This document shows, in pieces, positions 29,936 through 38,628 of a DNA stretch of 64,000 bases. The position numbers and the translations under genes were made by a program. Location: assembly GCA_022843845.1 (NCBI GenBank), contig JALHMW010000016.1, forward strand, positions 32,376 to 96,375, in the 5' to 3' direction. The DNA comes from Archangium sp. Lineage in GTDB: Bacteria > Myxococcota > Myxococcia > Myxococcales > Myxococcaceae. Positions within the stretch are counted from its first letter, which is position 1. The number at the start of each line of letters is the position of its first letter. The notes under the pieces are model-generated. The model worked only from the letters and a program-made list of their open reading frames with translations. It was not told the origin of the DNA and ran no database searches.

Positions 29936-31663
29936 CTACTCGGTCGGGGGTGCGCCTGCGGCTTCGAAGTCGTCGAAGCCGTCCATGGTGCGCAGCAGCG
30001 AGCGTGAGAAGCCGAAGCAGGGGTGTTCACGTGTCGGGAAATGCTCGGGGATGTTCTCGAGCACCTGTCGGCCTTCGGCGAACGCATCGGGGCGGGTGTT
30101 CACGATCGACTTGAACTTCACGATCATCGCGTTGCACTTGCGATCGAGCTCGGGCCGAATCTCTTTCATGCGCGTGCGCGACAAGGTGATGAGCTCGGGC
30201 GGAGCGTCGGGCGTCGCCTCGAGCAACAGCCACGCCTCGCGGTAGGTCTTCCACGCGCGGAACAGGTTGGGGGCGCCGACCTCGCGCAGCTCCCAGTCCT
30301 TGCTGGCTTTGTCGATCTCGGTCTGGGCGCGACGACGTGCCTCGTCAGCCGACATCTCGGGCACAGGAATGATCTCGACCCAGAGGTTCCAGATCTTCCA
30401 CTCGTCGCTGCCCGGAGGGTTCCTGACGTTGTCGAAGACGATGAGGTTCTCGTCGCGGGGCTTGAGGGTCGCGGCCGGCAGCACCATCTCGACCTCGCGC
30501 GACTCCACGTCGATGTTGTCTGGAGGCACCACGCCGAGGTCCTGCCCATTGAGGTTGATCGTCACCTCGTCGGCCGAGATGTTGGCCGCCTGGTAGTGGA
30601 GCACGCCGACGATGCGGACCGGAGACATCGCCGCGAAGGTGAACGCCTTCTGATCCGACGTGGTGTACGTGACGTCGCCCACGCCGAAGCTGTCTTCGAT
30701 GAGGGCGCCGTCGGCCGGGAAGCTCCTGGGCTCGGGTCGAGTCACCCGCTGTCGCGGCCACGCCACGTAGCCCGCGAGGCCGACGGTGCCGACGAGCAAC
30801 AGGGTGCCGAAGATGGCGAGCAACGCGCGCGCGCCCTTCGGGAGATCCTGCCAGAGCAGCTGAACGCGGCCACCTGCCGATTGGTTGAGCTGGCGACGCA
30901 TGCGCGCGCGCTCGGCGGCGGTGAGCTCGATGGCGTCTTCGTCGACCTCCTCCTTCGGTGCGATGGCGCGGGCGCGCGAGGGTCGCTCGATCGCTGCCGC
31001 GCCTCGTGACGGGCGGTCGGTGCCGTTGCCTCTCGGCGGCCGCTGCGCTGCGCCCCTCGAGGCCCGCTGCTCGAGCGCCTTCGGCTTGGGAACGTTGACG
31101 AACATCGTCGAGTTCACCGACTCGCCCTGGAGGCCCTCGTCGGCGTCGTCTCCTGTCGAATCGGGTTCGTCGTCGGTCTCACCCGTGGAGTCAGGAACGT
31201 CATCGGCCACGGGCTCGTCGTCATCGGCGTTCGTCGAGTCGGGCGTCGCGGCTGCTTTTCTCGGGGGCGCGACGGGGGTTGCGCGTTTCGGGAGCCGGGT
31301 CGCGTTGGGGTCGTCGCTCTCGGCCGCGCCCTCGTCCATCGTCGACGAGGCCGCCGGCACCATCGTCTGATCGAGGTTCAGCTCGAAGCGGAAGACCGTG
31401 TCTCCGATGATGATCGAGTCGCCGTTCTTCAGCTCCTTTGCCTGCTTCACGGCTGCGTTGTTCAGCTTGGTACCGTTGGCGCTGCCGAGATCTTCGACGA
31501 AGTAGCGGCCGTCCTGCTCGAACACGCGGGCGTGGCTGCGCGAGGCCGCCTGGTCTCTGACCACGACGTCGTTGTCGGCGGTGCGACCCAGACGAGCTTC
31601 ATCCGCGAACGAGTACTCCTCGCCCGAGGCAGCGCCCTTGGAGACCTTGAGGTGGAACGCCAC
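29936..31663 (-). CDS. Transmembrane FHA-domain protein
   Basis: A 575-residue protein. An N-terminal FHA domain (about residues 1-95, 'LGRTADNDVV', 'ASRSHARV', 'GSANGTKLN') binds phosphothreonine. A long acidic Ser/Thr/Asp/Pro linker with repeated 'DSTG' and 'PDST' units follows (about 100-245), itself a likely kinase substrate. One transmembrane helix lies at about 280-302 ('ALLAIFGTLLLVGTVGLAGY'), then a periplasmic domain with a beta-sandwich-like part ('VTINLNGQDLGVVPPDN') and a helical end. It is on the same strand and immediately upstream of the Tad-like genes (gap about 160 bp), so it may couple Ser/Thr kinase signals to that system. Confidence 0.85.
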   Translation of the reverse strand: MAFHLKVSKGAASGEEYSFADEARLGRTADNDVVVRDQAASRSHARVFEQDGRYFVEDLGSANGTKLNNAAVKQAKELKNGDSIIIGDTVFRFELNLDQTMVPAASSTMDEGAAESDDPNATRLPKRATPVAPPRKAAATPDSTNADDDEPVADDVPDSTGETDDEPDSTGDDADEGLQGESVNSTMFVNVPKPKALEQRASRGAAQRPPRGNGTDRPSRGAAAIERPSRARAIAPKEEVDEDAIELTAAERARMRRQLNQSAGGRVQLLWQDLPKGARALLAIFGTLLLVGTVGLAGYVAWPRQRVTRPEPRSFPADGALIEDSFGVGDVTYTTSDQKAFTFAAMSPVRIVGVLHYQAANISADEVTINLNGQDLGVVPPDNIDVESREVEMVLPAATLKPRDENLIVFDNVRNPPGSDEWKIWNLWVEIIPVPEMSADEARRRAQTEIDKASKDWELREVGAPNLFRAWKTYREAWLLLEATPDAPPELITLSRTRMKEIRPELDRKCNAMIVKFKSIVNTRPDAFAEGRQVLENIPEHFPTREHPCFGFSRSLLRTMDGFDDFEAAGAPPTE

Positions 31664-31740
31664 GACGCGGGAGCGAATACGGCCTGCGCTGAGAGGTCAA
31701 GGGCTTGTCGACGGGCCGACTTCATGGCTTGCCGCGCTCC

Positions 31741-32472
31741 ATGCGCTCCGTCATCGCCGGCCTCGACGTCGTCACGCTTCAACAGAACACCACGGTTCCT
31801 CCGGCCGGGGTGGTGGTGCTCTGCCACGGCTTCGGCGCTCCCGGCACGGACCTGGTCGGGCTCGCAGAAGCGCTGGTCTCGGAAGAGCCGTCGCTCGCGC
31901 CAGTTCGTTTCCACTTTCCAGCGGCGCCGCTCTCGCTCGGCCACCTCGGGTACGGCGACTCCCGGGCGTGGTGGATGATCGACTTCGAGGTCATCGCGAA
32001 GCTGCGCCAGGCCAGCCCCGAGGCGCTCGCGGCGTTTCGCAAGGAGGAGCCCGACGGCATGCCCGCCGCCCGGAAGGCGATGCTCGCCCTGGTGGCCGAG
32101 GTGATGAACGGCTCCGGCCTGCCGTACTCGAAGCTGGTGCTCGGTGGTTTCTCGCAGGGCGCGATGATCTCCACCGACGTCGCGTTGCGGGTGGAAGAGG
32201 CGCCCGCGGGCCTCGCCGTGCTGTCGGGCACGCTGCTCACCGAAGACGTGTGGCGCGTCAAAGCAAAGGCGCGCTCGGCGCTTCACGTCTTCGAATCGCA
32301 CGGCCGCTTCGACGAGGTGTTGCCGTTCTCGGGTGCGCAGAGCCTCGAGGCGATGCTCACGAGCGCAGGGCTGCCGGTCGACTTCCACGCCTTCGATGGA
32401 GGCCACGAGATCCCCATGGAGGTGCTGCGGGGGCTCGCCCGGTTCCTGAAAGCGCGCCTCGCCCTCCCTTGA
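31741..32472 (+). CDS. Phospholipase/carboxylesterase family hydrolase
   Basis: A 243-residue alpha/beta hydrolase (PF02230). The oxyanion-hole segment 'VVLCHGFGAPGTDL' is at about 25-38, the nucleophile elbow 'LGGFSQGAM' places Ser at 138, and 'DGGHEIP' near 220 gives the catalytic His. Members hydrolyse short acyl esters, lysophospholipids or acyl thioesters. There is no signal peptide if the ATG at 31741 is used, so it should be cytoplasmic. It is divergent from the FHA gene and is followed by a fatty-acid hydroxylase gene 66 bp downstream, a plausible lipid-related pairing but not proof of a pathway. Confidence 0.88.
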   Translation: MRSVIAGLDVVTLQQNTTVPPAGVVVLCHGFGAPGTDLVGLAEALVSEEPSLAPVRFHFPAAPLSLGHLGYGDSRAWWMIDFEVIAKLRQASPEALAAFRKEEPDGMPAARKAMLALVAEVMNGSGLPYSKLVLGGFSQGAMISTDVALRVEEAPAGLAVLSGTLLTEDVWRVKAKARSALHVFESHGRFDEVLPFSGAQSLEAMLTSAGLPVDFHAFDGGHEIPMEVLRGLARFLKARLALP

Positions 32473-32538
32473 GGATCATCAACCATCTGAAACCGTTGGA
32501 GTTGCTAACGCCAAGGCCAACCAGTTAAAGCCCGCGGC

Positions 32539-33165
32539 ATGAGGGATACCTTGCGCGACTACGTTCGGCACCAGCGTGGACGGATGTACCAGAACGACTT
32601 CATCGAGTTCTTCTCGAAGGTCCACCCGTCGATGCCGTTCCTGTTCTGGATTCCGATGACGTCGTGGGTGCTCGGGAGCGCGCTGCTCAACGGCACGACC
32701 ACCTGGCAGATCGCCGCCGCCGCGGTGCCGCTCGGGTTCCTCACGTGGCAGTTCATGGAGTACTTCATCCACAAGCACGTCTTCCACACCTGGCCGGGGT
32801 GGACGGGCCACGGCTTCCACCACAAGTACCCCGACGACGACACGCGCCTGGTGATGCCACTGCCGGTGAGCATCGTGCTGGCGAGCCTCATCTGGGGCGG
32901 GCTGTCGCTCATCGGTCGCGCCGACCTCACGCTGCCGTTCTGGGCGGGCATCGTCATCGGCTACCTCTGGTACGACTTCCTGCACTGGTCGACGCATCAC
33001 CGTGCGCCGTGGACCGAGTGGGGCAAGCGCCTGCGTGCGCACCACATGGCCCACCACTTCGCCGATCCCGACCGCAACTACGGCATCAGCCACATGTGGA
33101 TGGACTCGCTCATCGGCACGATGCTCAAGCGCGCCAGCGACGAGAAGAACGAAGCGAACGGCTGA
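32539..33165 (+). CDS. Fatty-acid hydroxylase/sterol desaturase superfamily protein
   Basis: A 208-residue membrane protein with the di-iron histidine clusters of the superfamily (PF04116): 'HKHVFH' (about 76-81), 'HGFHH' (about 90-94), 'HWSTHH' (about 150-155) and 'HHMAHHF' (about 169-175), placed between four predicted transmembrane segments. Such enzymes hydroxylate or desaturate acyl chains or sterols at the membrane. The order and spacing are closest to fatty-acid 2-hydroxylases (FA2H/Scs7 C-terminal domain) rather than sterol C4/C5 enzymes. No cytochrome b5 domain is fused, so the electron donor must be separate. Converges on the anti-sigma gene, 3 bp away. Confidence 0.9.
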   Translation: MRDTLRDYVRHQRGRMYQNDFIEFFSKVHPSMPFLFWIPMTSWVLGSALLNGTTTWQIAAAAVPLGFLTWQFMEYFIHKHVFHTWPGWTGHGFHHKYPDDDTRLVMPLPVSIVLASLIWGGLSLIGRADLTLPFWAGIVIGYLWYDFLHWSTHHRAPWTEWGKRLRAHHMAHHFADPDRNYGISHMWMDSLIGTMLKRASDEKNEANG

Positions 33166-33168
33166 CGC

Positions 33169-33633
33169 TCAGCGCGAGGCGATGAGGCTCGCCGGCACGT
33201 AACCGCAGTGAAACCCGATGCCCTGCTCCGCCGAACGGGAGCAGAGATTCGCGCGCTCCTGGGTGATGGCGTTCTCGGTCATGAACGCCTCCACCGAGTC
33301 GGCCACCGAGGCGTCTCGGCCGCTGCTGCTCGACGGCCCCTCGACGAAGCCCCGGCCGACGCCCAGCACGACGAACAGCGCAGCGGCGAGACCGACCAGC
33401 GCCCGGTTGATGCTTCGGCGAGGCGCCACGCCAGTTCGTACGGCGACGCCCTTCCACAGCGCGCTCACCTCTTCACGGGCAGCACGTTGGCGGAACAAGC
33501 CCTGCTCGGTCTCGAGCCAGTTGAGCTCGTGCCGGCACCGCGGGCAGTGCGCTGCGTGCGCGCGAAGGTCGTCACCCGGAACCTCACCCTGCACCACCGC
33601 TTCGAGGAGATGCGTCTTGCCGCAGCGGCTCAT
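33169..33633 (-). CDS. Zinc-finger anti-sigma factor
   Basis: A 154-residue protein with an N-terminal anti-sigma zinc-binding motif: 'HAAHCPRCRHEL' (about residues 26-37), the HxxxCxxC of ZAS domains. A single transmembrane helix (about 77-95, 'RALVGLAAALFVVLGVG') follows, then a short outer domain with two Cys ('NLCSRS', 'FHCGY'). It overlaps the upstream ECF sigma gene by 4 bp (ATGA), the standard arrangement. It should hold the sigma factor at the inner membrane and release it after proteolysis or a redox/envelope signal; the two external Cys might form a sensing disulfide. Confidence 0.88.
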   Translation of the reverse strand: MSRCGKTHLLEAVVQGEVPGDDLRAHAAHCPRCRHELNWLETEQGLFRQRAAREEVSALWKGVAVRTGVAPRRSINRALVGLAAALFVVLGVGRGFVEGPSSSSGRDASVADSVEAFMTENAITQERANLCSRSAEQGIGFHCGYVPASLIASR

Positions 33634-34229
33634 GGGTTCGGCCCTCCCAGATGCGGGAGCAAGGACGCCCTCAACGCGAGGCGCGCCCGGTGAATTTCAT
33701 TCTTCACCATGGGCAACGTCCACCCCATGGCTTCGGCGATGTCATCGTACGAGAGCCCGTGATCGAGCCGCAGCAACAGCGCGGCGCGGCGGTGCTCCGA
33801 CAGCGCCCCCAGCGCGTTGGTCAGCTGGCCTTCGAGCTCGCGGTCGAGGAGCGTGCGCTCCGGGTCGGGCGCCGGCAACACCGCCGCAGGAACGTCGTCA
33901 TCGCTGTCGAGCTCGAGCGACTGGTGCTGACGCACGCGCCTGGCCTCGAACGCGACGTTACGGGCGATGCCGAAGACCCAGGGCCTGAACCGATCGCGAT
34001 CGCCCAGCCTGGGGAGCTGCACATGGGCACGGGTGAACGTCTCTTGCGTCGCGTCGTCGGCCGCGTCGGGGTCGCGAATGAGGTCGCGCAGGAAGCGCCG
34101 CACCGAGGTGACGTGCCGCTCGAAGAGAGCGCGGAAGGCGTCGGCGTCGTTGCGCTGGGCGCGGCGAACCAGCGCCTCGTCGGGCGTCTCGGGGGTGATG
34201 GGCTCTGGGCGTCGAAGCAGATGCAGCAC
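33630..34229 (-). CDS. ECF RNA polymerase sigma factor
   Basis: A 199-residue group IV sigma factor. Region 2 spans about residues 17-95 ('DPDAADDATQETFTRAHVQL' is 2.1-2.2) and region 4 about 130-190 with the HTH 'LSYDDIAEAMGWTLPMVKNE'. The GTG at 34229 is chosen because GAGG lies 7 bp upstream; a TTG at 34241 would add four residues. The co-transcribed zinc anti-sigma gene overlaps its stop. The target regulon is unknown; no ECF-type promoter was recognised just upstream, and the next gene (kup) is on the same strand further upstream. Confidence 0.92.
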   Translation of the reverse strand: MLHLLRRPEPITPETPDEALVRRAQRNDADAFRALFERHVTSVRRFLRDLIRDPDAADDATQETFTRAHVQLPRLGDRDRFRPWVFGIARNVAFEARRVRQHQSLELDSDDDVPAAVLPAPDPERTLLDRELEGQLTNALGALSEHRRAALLLRLDHGLSYDDIAEAMGWTLPMVKNEIHRARLALRASLLPHLGGPNP

Positions 34230-34299
34230 GGCTGACCTCAAGATGAGGCAACCCTGCCTTCAGTTTCAAGTCTCGACGTTCTGCTCGAAATCAAACGGG

Positions 34300-36282
34300 T
34301 TACAGGTCGACCTGCATGCCCAGCTCGACCACGCGACCCGGAGGCAGTCCGAAGTAGCTCGTCGCCGGGAGCGCATTGCGGGAGACGAACGAAAACAGAA
34401 TCTTCCGCCAGTGCATCATCGTGGACTTGCCCCGGGTCAGCAGCGTCTCGCGGCCCAGGAAGTAGCTGGTCGTCGAGGGCTCGGCGACCAGCTCGAGCTC
34501 ACGCGCGCGAAGAAGAATGGCGGGCACGTTGGGCGTCTCCATGAAGCCGGTCCGCCACACCACGCGGAAGAACCCGTTGCCGAGCTCCTTCACCTCGATC
34601 TGATCCTCCTTCGGGACGTAGGGAATCTCCATGGGCAGAATCGAGAGCAAGACGACCTGCCGGTGGAGCACCTGGTTGTGCTTGAGGTGGTGCAGCAGCA
34701 CGGGCGGGGTGCCGTCGGGGTTTCCAGACATGAAGACGGCGGTGCCGCGCACGCGGAACGGCTTGGTCGCCTCGAGATCTTCGAGGAGCGCGGTGATGGG
34801 CATGACGGACTGATTGAAGCGCTTGGCCAGCTCGACGCGGCCTCGTTTCCACGTGGTCATCAGCGAGAACATGGCCATGCCGAGCACCACGGGGAACCAG
34901 CCACCGTCGAAGAACTTGAGGACGTTCGCGAGGAAGAACGGCAGATCGAACGAGAGGAAGAGAATCGCGAGCGGCACCACGCGCCACAGCGGCCACTTCC
35001 AGTTCTGCCGGGCCATGTAGCTGAAGACGATCGAGGTGATGGTCATCGTGCCCGTCACGGCGATTCCGTAGGCGGCAGCGAGGGCGGTCGAGCTCTTGAA
35101 CGCGAGCACCAGCGTGAGGCACGCCCACATCAGGGCCTGGTTCACCTCGGGCACGTAGATCTGCCCCTCGTTGCGCTCCGACGTGTGGACGATCGTCACG
35201 CGCGGCAGGTAGCCGAGCTGAACGGCCTGGCGGGCCAGCGAGAACGACCCCGAGATGAGCGCCTGGGAGGCGATGACTGCCGCCGCCGTCGCCAACCCGA
35301 CCATGGGGTACAGCAGTGGCTCGGGCACCAGCGCCCAGAAGGGCTTCTCGACCCAGCCGTGCTCGAGCAGGTACGCGCCCTGGCCGAAGTAGTTGAGCAG
35401 CAGCGCGGGGAAGACGGCCGAGATCCACGCGATCCGAATCGGTTTGGCGCCGAAGTGCCCGAGGTCTGCGTACAGCGCCTCGCCACCCGTGATGCAGAGG
35501 ACGACGGCGCCCAGCACCACGAAGGCGTGCCAGGGGTCGGTCTGGAAGAGCCTGAAGGCCCAGAGCGGGCTCGCCGCCTCGAGCACTGCAGGGTGCGTCA
35601 GGATCGCCCGCACGCCGAGCACGGTCAGCGTCAAAAACCACACCACCATGATGGGGCCGAAGACCCTGCCGATGCCGCCGGTGCCGCGCTTCTGCACCAT
35701 GAAGAGGCCGAACAAGATGACGAGGGTGATGGGCACGAGCGCCGAGTCCATCGCGTGGGTCGCGACGCCGAGCCCCTCGACGGCAGAGAGTACCGAGATG
35801 GCGGGGGTGATGACGCCTTCACCGAACAGCATCGACGCCCCGAGCAACCCCGCCATCACCACCGTGACGGTCAGCTTCTTCGACGAGTCACGGCCCGGCA
35901 CGAGGGCGAGCAGCGCGAACATGCCGCCTTCGCCCTTGTTGTCAGCGCGCGTGATGAACAGCAGGTACTTGAACGTGACGACCATCGTCAGCGCCCAGAA
36001 GAACAGCGAGAGCACGCCCAGCACCGAGTCGTGCGAGACGGCCATGGCGTGGGGCGCCGTCTGCAGCTCGCCGTCGATGACCTTCTTCGCGAAGCACTCC
36101 TGCATCGCGTAGAGCGGGCTGGTGCCGATGTCGCCGTAGACGACGCCGAGCGCTCCGATGGCGAGCGGCAGCAGCTTCTTCTCGTGGCCGTGCCCGGGTG
36201 ACGGGGGCTCCGTTGGAGCAGGCAGAGCGTCGGCTGCAGCAGGCGCGGTGCTCGGCGGAGGGCCTTGCGGGACGTCACTCAT
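34300..36282 (-). CDS. kup: Low-affinity potassium uptake protein Kup
   Basis: A 660-residue K+/H+ symporter of the KUP/HAK/KT family. The N-terminal 'IGALGVVYGDIGTSPLYAM' is the family signature, and about twelve hydrophobic helices follow to about residue 470, then a cytoplasmic tail of about 190 residues ending in 'LGMQVDL'. A Pro/Ala-rich extension of about 30 residues precedes helix 1. Start ATG at 36282 is set by the family N-terminus. It transports potassium at the inner membrane, mainly for growth at low external K+ or low pH. The gene is 70 bp upstream of the ECF sigma gene on the same strand but probably has its own terminator. Confidence 0.95.
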   Translation of the reverse strand: MSDVPQGPPPSTAPAAADALPAPTEPPSPGHGHEKKLLPLAIGALGVVYGDIGTSPLYAMQECFAKKVIDGELQTAPHAMAVSHDSVLGVLSLFFWALTMVVTFKYLLFITRADNKGEGGMFALLALVPGRDSSKKLTVTVVMAGLLGASMLFGEGVITPAISVLSAVEGLGVATHAMDSALVPITLVILFGLFMVQKRGTGGIGRVFGPIMVVWFLTLTVLGVRAILTHPAVLEAASPLWAFRLFQTDPWHAFVVLGAVVLCITGGEALYADLGHFGAKPIRIAWISAVFPALLLNYFGQGAYLLEHGWVEKPFWALVPEPLLYPMVGLATAAAVIASQALISGSFSLARQAVQLGYLPRVTIVHTSERNEGQIYVPEVNQALMWACLTLVLAFKSSTALAAAYGIAVTGTMTITSIVFSYMARQNWKWPLWRVVPLAILFLSFDLPFFLANVLKFFDGGWFPVVLGMAMFSLMTTWKRGRVELAKRFNQSVMPITALLEDLEATKPFRVRGTAVFMSGNPDGTPPVLLHHLKHNQVLHRQVVLLSILPMEIPYVPKEDQIEVKELGNGFFRVVWRTGFMETPNVPAILLRARELELVAEPSTTSYFLGRETLLTRGKSTMMHWRKILFSFVSRNALPATSYFGLPPGRVVELGMQVDL

Positions 36283-36338
36283 GGCTGCGGGCCATAGCGC
36301 AACGGCGCGCGGGAGATAGGGCCACGCAACGCACAGCG

Positions 36339-36944
36339 TCAGTGCGTTGATATCGCTGATGAATTCGGTATCCGCCGGTACATGAGATCGGTCCGCACGA
36401 CGTACTTCACGCCCTCGAGCACCGGGGCGCCCTCGTGCAGCAGGTGGTGATTGAACACCAGGCCGAGGCCTGCTCTCGGGTGCACTTCGAGCTCGAGATC
36501 GATCAACCGCGTCGCGCCGCCCGCCCTGCAACCATTGAGATAGACGAGGAACGTCAACAAGCTCCGCTCCTCATCGGAGCGATGGAAGGCGCCGTCGAAG
36601 TGCGGGGCGAAGCGCTGGCCGGGCCGGTAGCGGTAGCAGCGCAGCCGCTCGTTGGCACCGCAGAGCACCCACTCCTGCTCGAGGCGCTCGGGCACCCGGC
36701 CTCGCACGGCGTCGACGAGGTGGGCGGCGAGCTCGGGGTCGTCGAACATGACGCGATCGTTGTTCCGAACGTCAGGCCGCATCGCGGGCCCGCGGGCGGT
36801 CGAGATGGGTGCAGCGCACGGCCCCAGGGCTTCGATTCGCTCGATGAGGCGCTCGCACGCTTCGGGTGACAGCACCTGCTCCAGCGTCATCACCAGGGGG
36901 TTTCGGGTGTCGAGCTCGTCGTCGATTCGAGGGAGGAGTTCCAT
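36339..36944 (-). CDS. 2-oxoglutarate/Fe(II)-dependent prolyl-hydroxylase-like protein
   Basis: A 201-residue dioxygenase of the prolyl 4-hydroxylase alpha-like group. The iron triad is visible as H115 and D117 in 'APHFDGAF' and H170 in 'LLHEGAPV', and the 2-oxoglutarate-binding Arg is in 'YVVRTDLMY' (about 181-189). The jellyroll strand 'LTFLVYLNG' (about 130-138) is conserved. Such enzymes hydroxylate prolines in proteins or small substrates. It has no signal peptide. It is divergent from the DUF1800 gene, with an 18-bp inverted repeat between them. Confidence 0.87.
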   Translation of the reverse strand: MELLPRIDDELDTRNPLVMTLEQVLSPEACERLIERIEALGPCAAPISTARGPAMRPDVRNNDRVMFDDPELAAHLVDAVRGRVPERLEQEWVLCGANERLRCYRYRPGQRFAPHFDGAFHRSDEERSLLTFLVYLNGCRAGGATRLIDLELEVHPRAGLGLVFNHHLLHEGAPVLEGVKYVVRTDLMYRRIPNSSAISTH

Positions 36945-36956
36945 ATCAAGTCACTA

Positions 36957-36974
36957 TGACTCTATTCAGAGTCA
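36957..36974. promoter_or_regulatory. 18-bp inverted repeat in a divergent promoter region
   Basis: Perfect 6-bp arms TGACTC and GAGTCA flank a 6-bp AT-rich centre (TATTCA). It sits in the only AT-rich part of the 73-bp gap between the oxygenase gene (starts at 36944, leftward) and the DUF1800 gene (starts at 37018, rightward), 13 bp from the first start codon. A dimeric repressor binding there could control both genes. The regulator is not identifiable. Confidence 0.35.
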
Positions 36975-37017
36975 AAGCGCAACACAACCTCCCGGTGCCT
37001 GCCGTGTTCCTTTCACC

Positions 37018-38628
37018 ATGAGGCGACTTTTGATCGTGATGCTCGCGGGGTGCGCATCGGGTCCAGCGAGTGTGCCGGCCAGGTCGGCTCCGGCGATTCG
37101 ACTGCCTCCGACGACGCTCAGCGCCGACCACCAGGCGACGCACGCCCAGCACCGGCTCGGCTTCGGGCCCTCGGCGTCTGACCGGCAACGCATCGCCCAG
37201 CTCGGCCTCGAGCGCTGGGTGTCGGAGCAGCTTCAGCCTGGCGTCGATCGCGAGATGGAGACCAGGCTCTCGGGCTTCAAGACGCTCGGGCTGTCGGTCG
37301 CCGAGGCCTTTCGCGAGTACCCACGTCCCGACAAGAAGCTCAAAGCGCTCGGCGTCGACGTGAAGACGGAAGAAGGCAAGGCGCGGGCCCGCATGATGGC
37401 TCGCGAGAACCCCGAGGAGCTGCCCCGCCAGCTGATCATCGAGCTGACGCAGGCGAAGCTGCTGCGCGCCGCCAACTCGCAGCGCCAGTTCGAAGAGGTG
37501 CTCGTCGACTTCTGGTTCAACCACTTCAACGTCTCGGCCGAGAAGGGCCGCACGCGGTGGATGATCAACGCCTACGAGCGAGAGGCGATTCGGCCGCACG
37601 TCTTCGGGCGCTTCCGCGACTTGCTCGGCGCGACGGCGAAGCACCCCGCGATGCTCTGGTACCTCGACAACTGGATGTCGGTGCGCGACGGCTTCACGCT
37701 GCCGGCGAACCTGAAGAACCAGAGCGACGACGACGACGAGCCGCGCGTGCTGGGCCTCAACGAGAACTACGCGCGCGAGCTGATGGAGCTGCACACCGTC
37801 GGCGTGAACGCTGGCTACACGCAGGCCGACGTCCGCGAAGCCGCGCGCGCGTTGACGGGCTGGGGGCTGCAGCTTCGGCCAAAGAAGATGGGCTTCGGCA
37901 CGTTCGAATTCCACCCGCTCGCGCATGACGATGGGGCGAAGAAGATCTTCGGGCTCGAGCTCGCGGCAGGCCTGGGCCAGCAGGATGGAGAGCGGCTCCT
38001 CGACTTCCTCTCGAAGCATCCGGCGACGGCGAAGCGGCTCGCGTTCAAGCTGTGTCAGCGGCTGGCGAGCGACTCCCCTCCTCCCGCGCTCGTCGATCGC
38101 GTCGCGGCCGAGTTCCTGCGCACCGATGGCGACCTCCAGGCGACCTACCGCGCGATCGTCGAGTCGCCCGAGTTCTGGAGCCCGCAGGCCGTCGCCACCA
38201 AGACGCGCACGCCGTTCGAGTTCGTCATCGGCTCCATTCGTGCGGTGGGAACGCTCGACGAAGCGCACCGCCCGCTGGCCACCGCGCTCGATCAGCTCGG
38301 TCAGCCGCTGTACCGCTGTGCGCCACCGACGGGCTATCGCGAAGACGCAGCGCCGTGGATCTCTGCCGGTGGGCTCGTCGCGCGCATCAACTTCGGGCTG
38401 AAGCTCGCGACGGGCCGGGTGCCGGGCGTCGTCGTGCAGCTCCCGGCGAAGAGCTCCAGCCTCGAGCAGATCGCCATGACGGTCCTCGGCCGGCCAGCCT
38501 CGGAGCAGACGCTCTCGACGGTGAAGCGGGCGCTGGTGACCGATGACGATGTCGACGAGCGGCGCGGCACCGATGTCTCCAAAGCGGTGGGGCTGCTGCT
38601 CGGCTCCCCGGAGTTCCAGGCCCAATGA
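37018..38628 (+). CDS. DUF1800 family lipoprotein
   Basis: A 536-residue protein of the DUF1800 family (PF08811). The first residues form a lipoprotein signal ('RRLLIVMLAGCASG', Cys at 12). Family features are 'HRLGFGPSASDRQRIAQLG' (about 46-64), 'FWFNHFNVS' (about 165-173) and 'NYARELMELHTVGVN' (about 251-265), the most conserved stretch. The function of DUF1800 is unknown, but it is almost always found next to DUF1501 proteins, as here (4-bp ATGA overlap downstream). The pair is exported to the periplasm or cell surface. Its promoter region contains an inverted repeat shared with the divergent oxygenase gene. Confidence 0.92.
   Translation: MRRLLIVMLAGCASGPASVPARSAPAIRLPPTTLSADHQATHAQHRLGFGPSASDRQRIAQLGLERWVSEQLQPGVDREMETRLSGFKTLGLSVAEAFREYPRPDKKLKALGVDVKTEEGKARARMMARENPEELPRQLIIELTQAKLLRAANSQRQFEEVLVDFWFNHFNVSAEKGRTRWMINAYEREAIRPHVFGRFRDLLGATAKHPAMLWYLDNWMSVRDGFTLPANLKNQSDDDDEPRVLGLNENYARELMELHTVGVNAGYTQADVREAARALTGWGLQLRPKKMGFGTFEFHPLAHDDGAKKIFGLELAAGLGQQDGERLLDFLSKHPATAKRLAFKLCQRLASDSPPPALVDRVAAEFLRTDGDLQATYRAIVESPEFWSPQAVATKTRTPFEFVIGSIRAVGTLDEAHRPLATALDQLGQPLYRCAPPTGYREDAAPWISAGGLVARINFGLKLATGRVPGVVVQLPAKSSSLEQIAMTVLGRPASEQTLSTVKRALVTDDDVDERRGTDVSKAVGLLLGSPEFQAQ

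Noticed and set aside
36652..37017. N-terminal extension of the DUF1800 gene
   Set aside because: It overlaps the divergent oxygenase gene and lacks coding character; the ATG at 37018 gives a proper lipoprotein signal.
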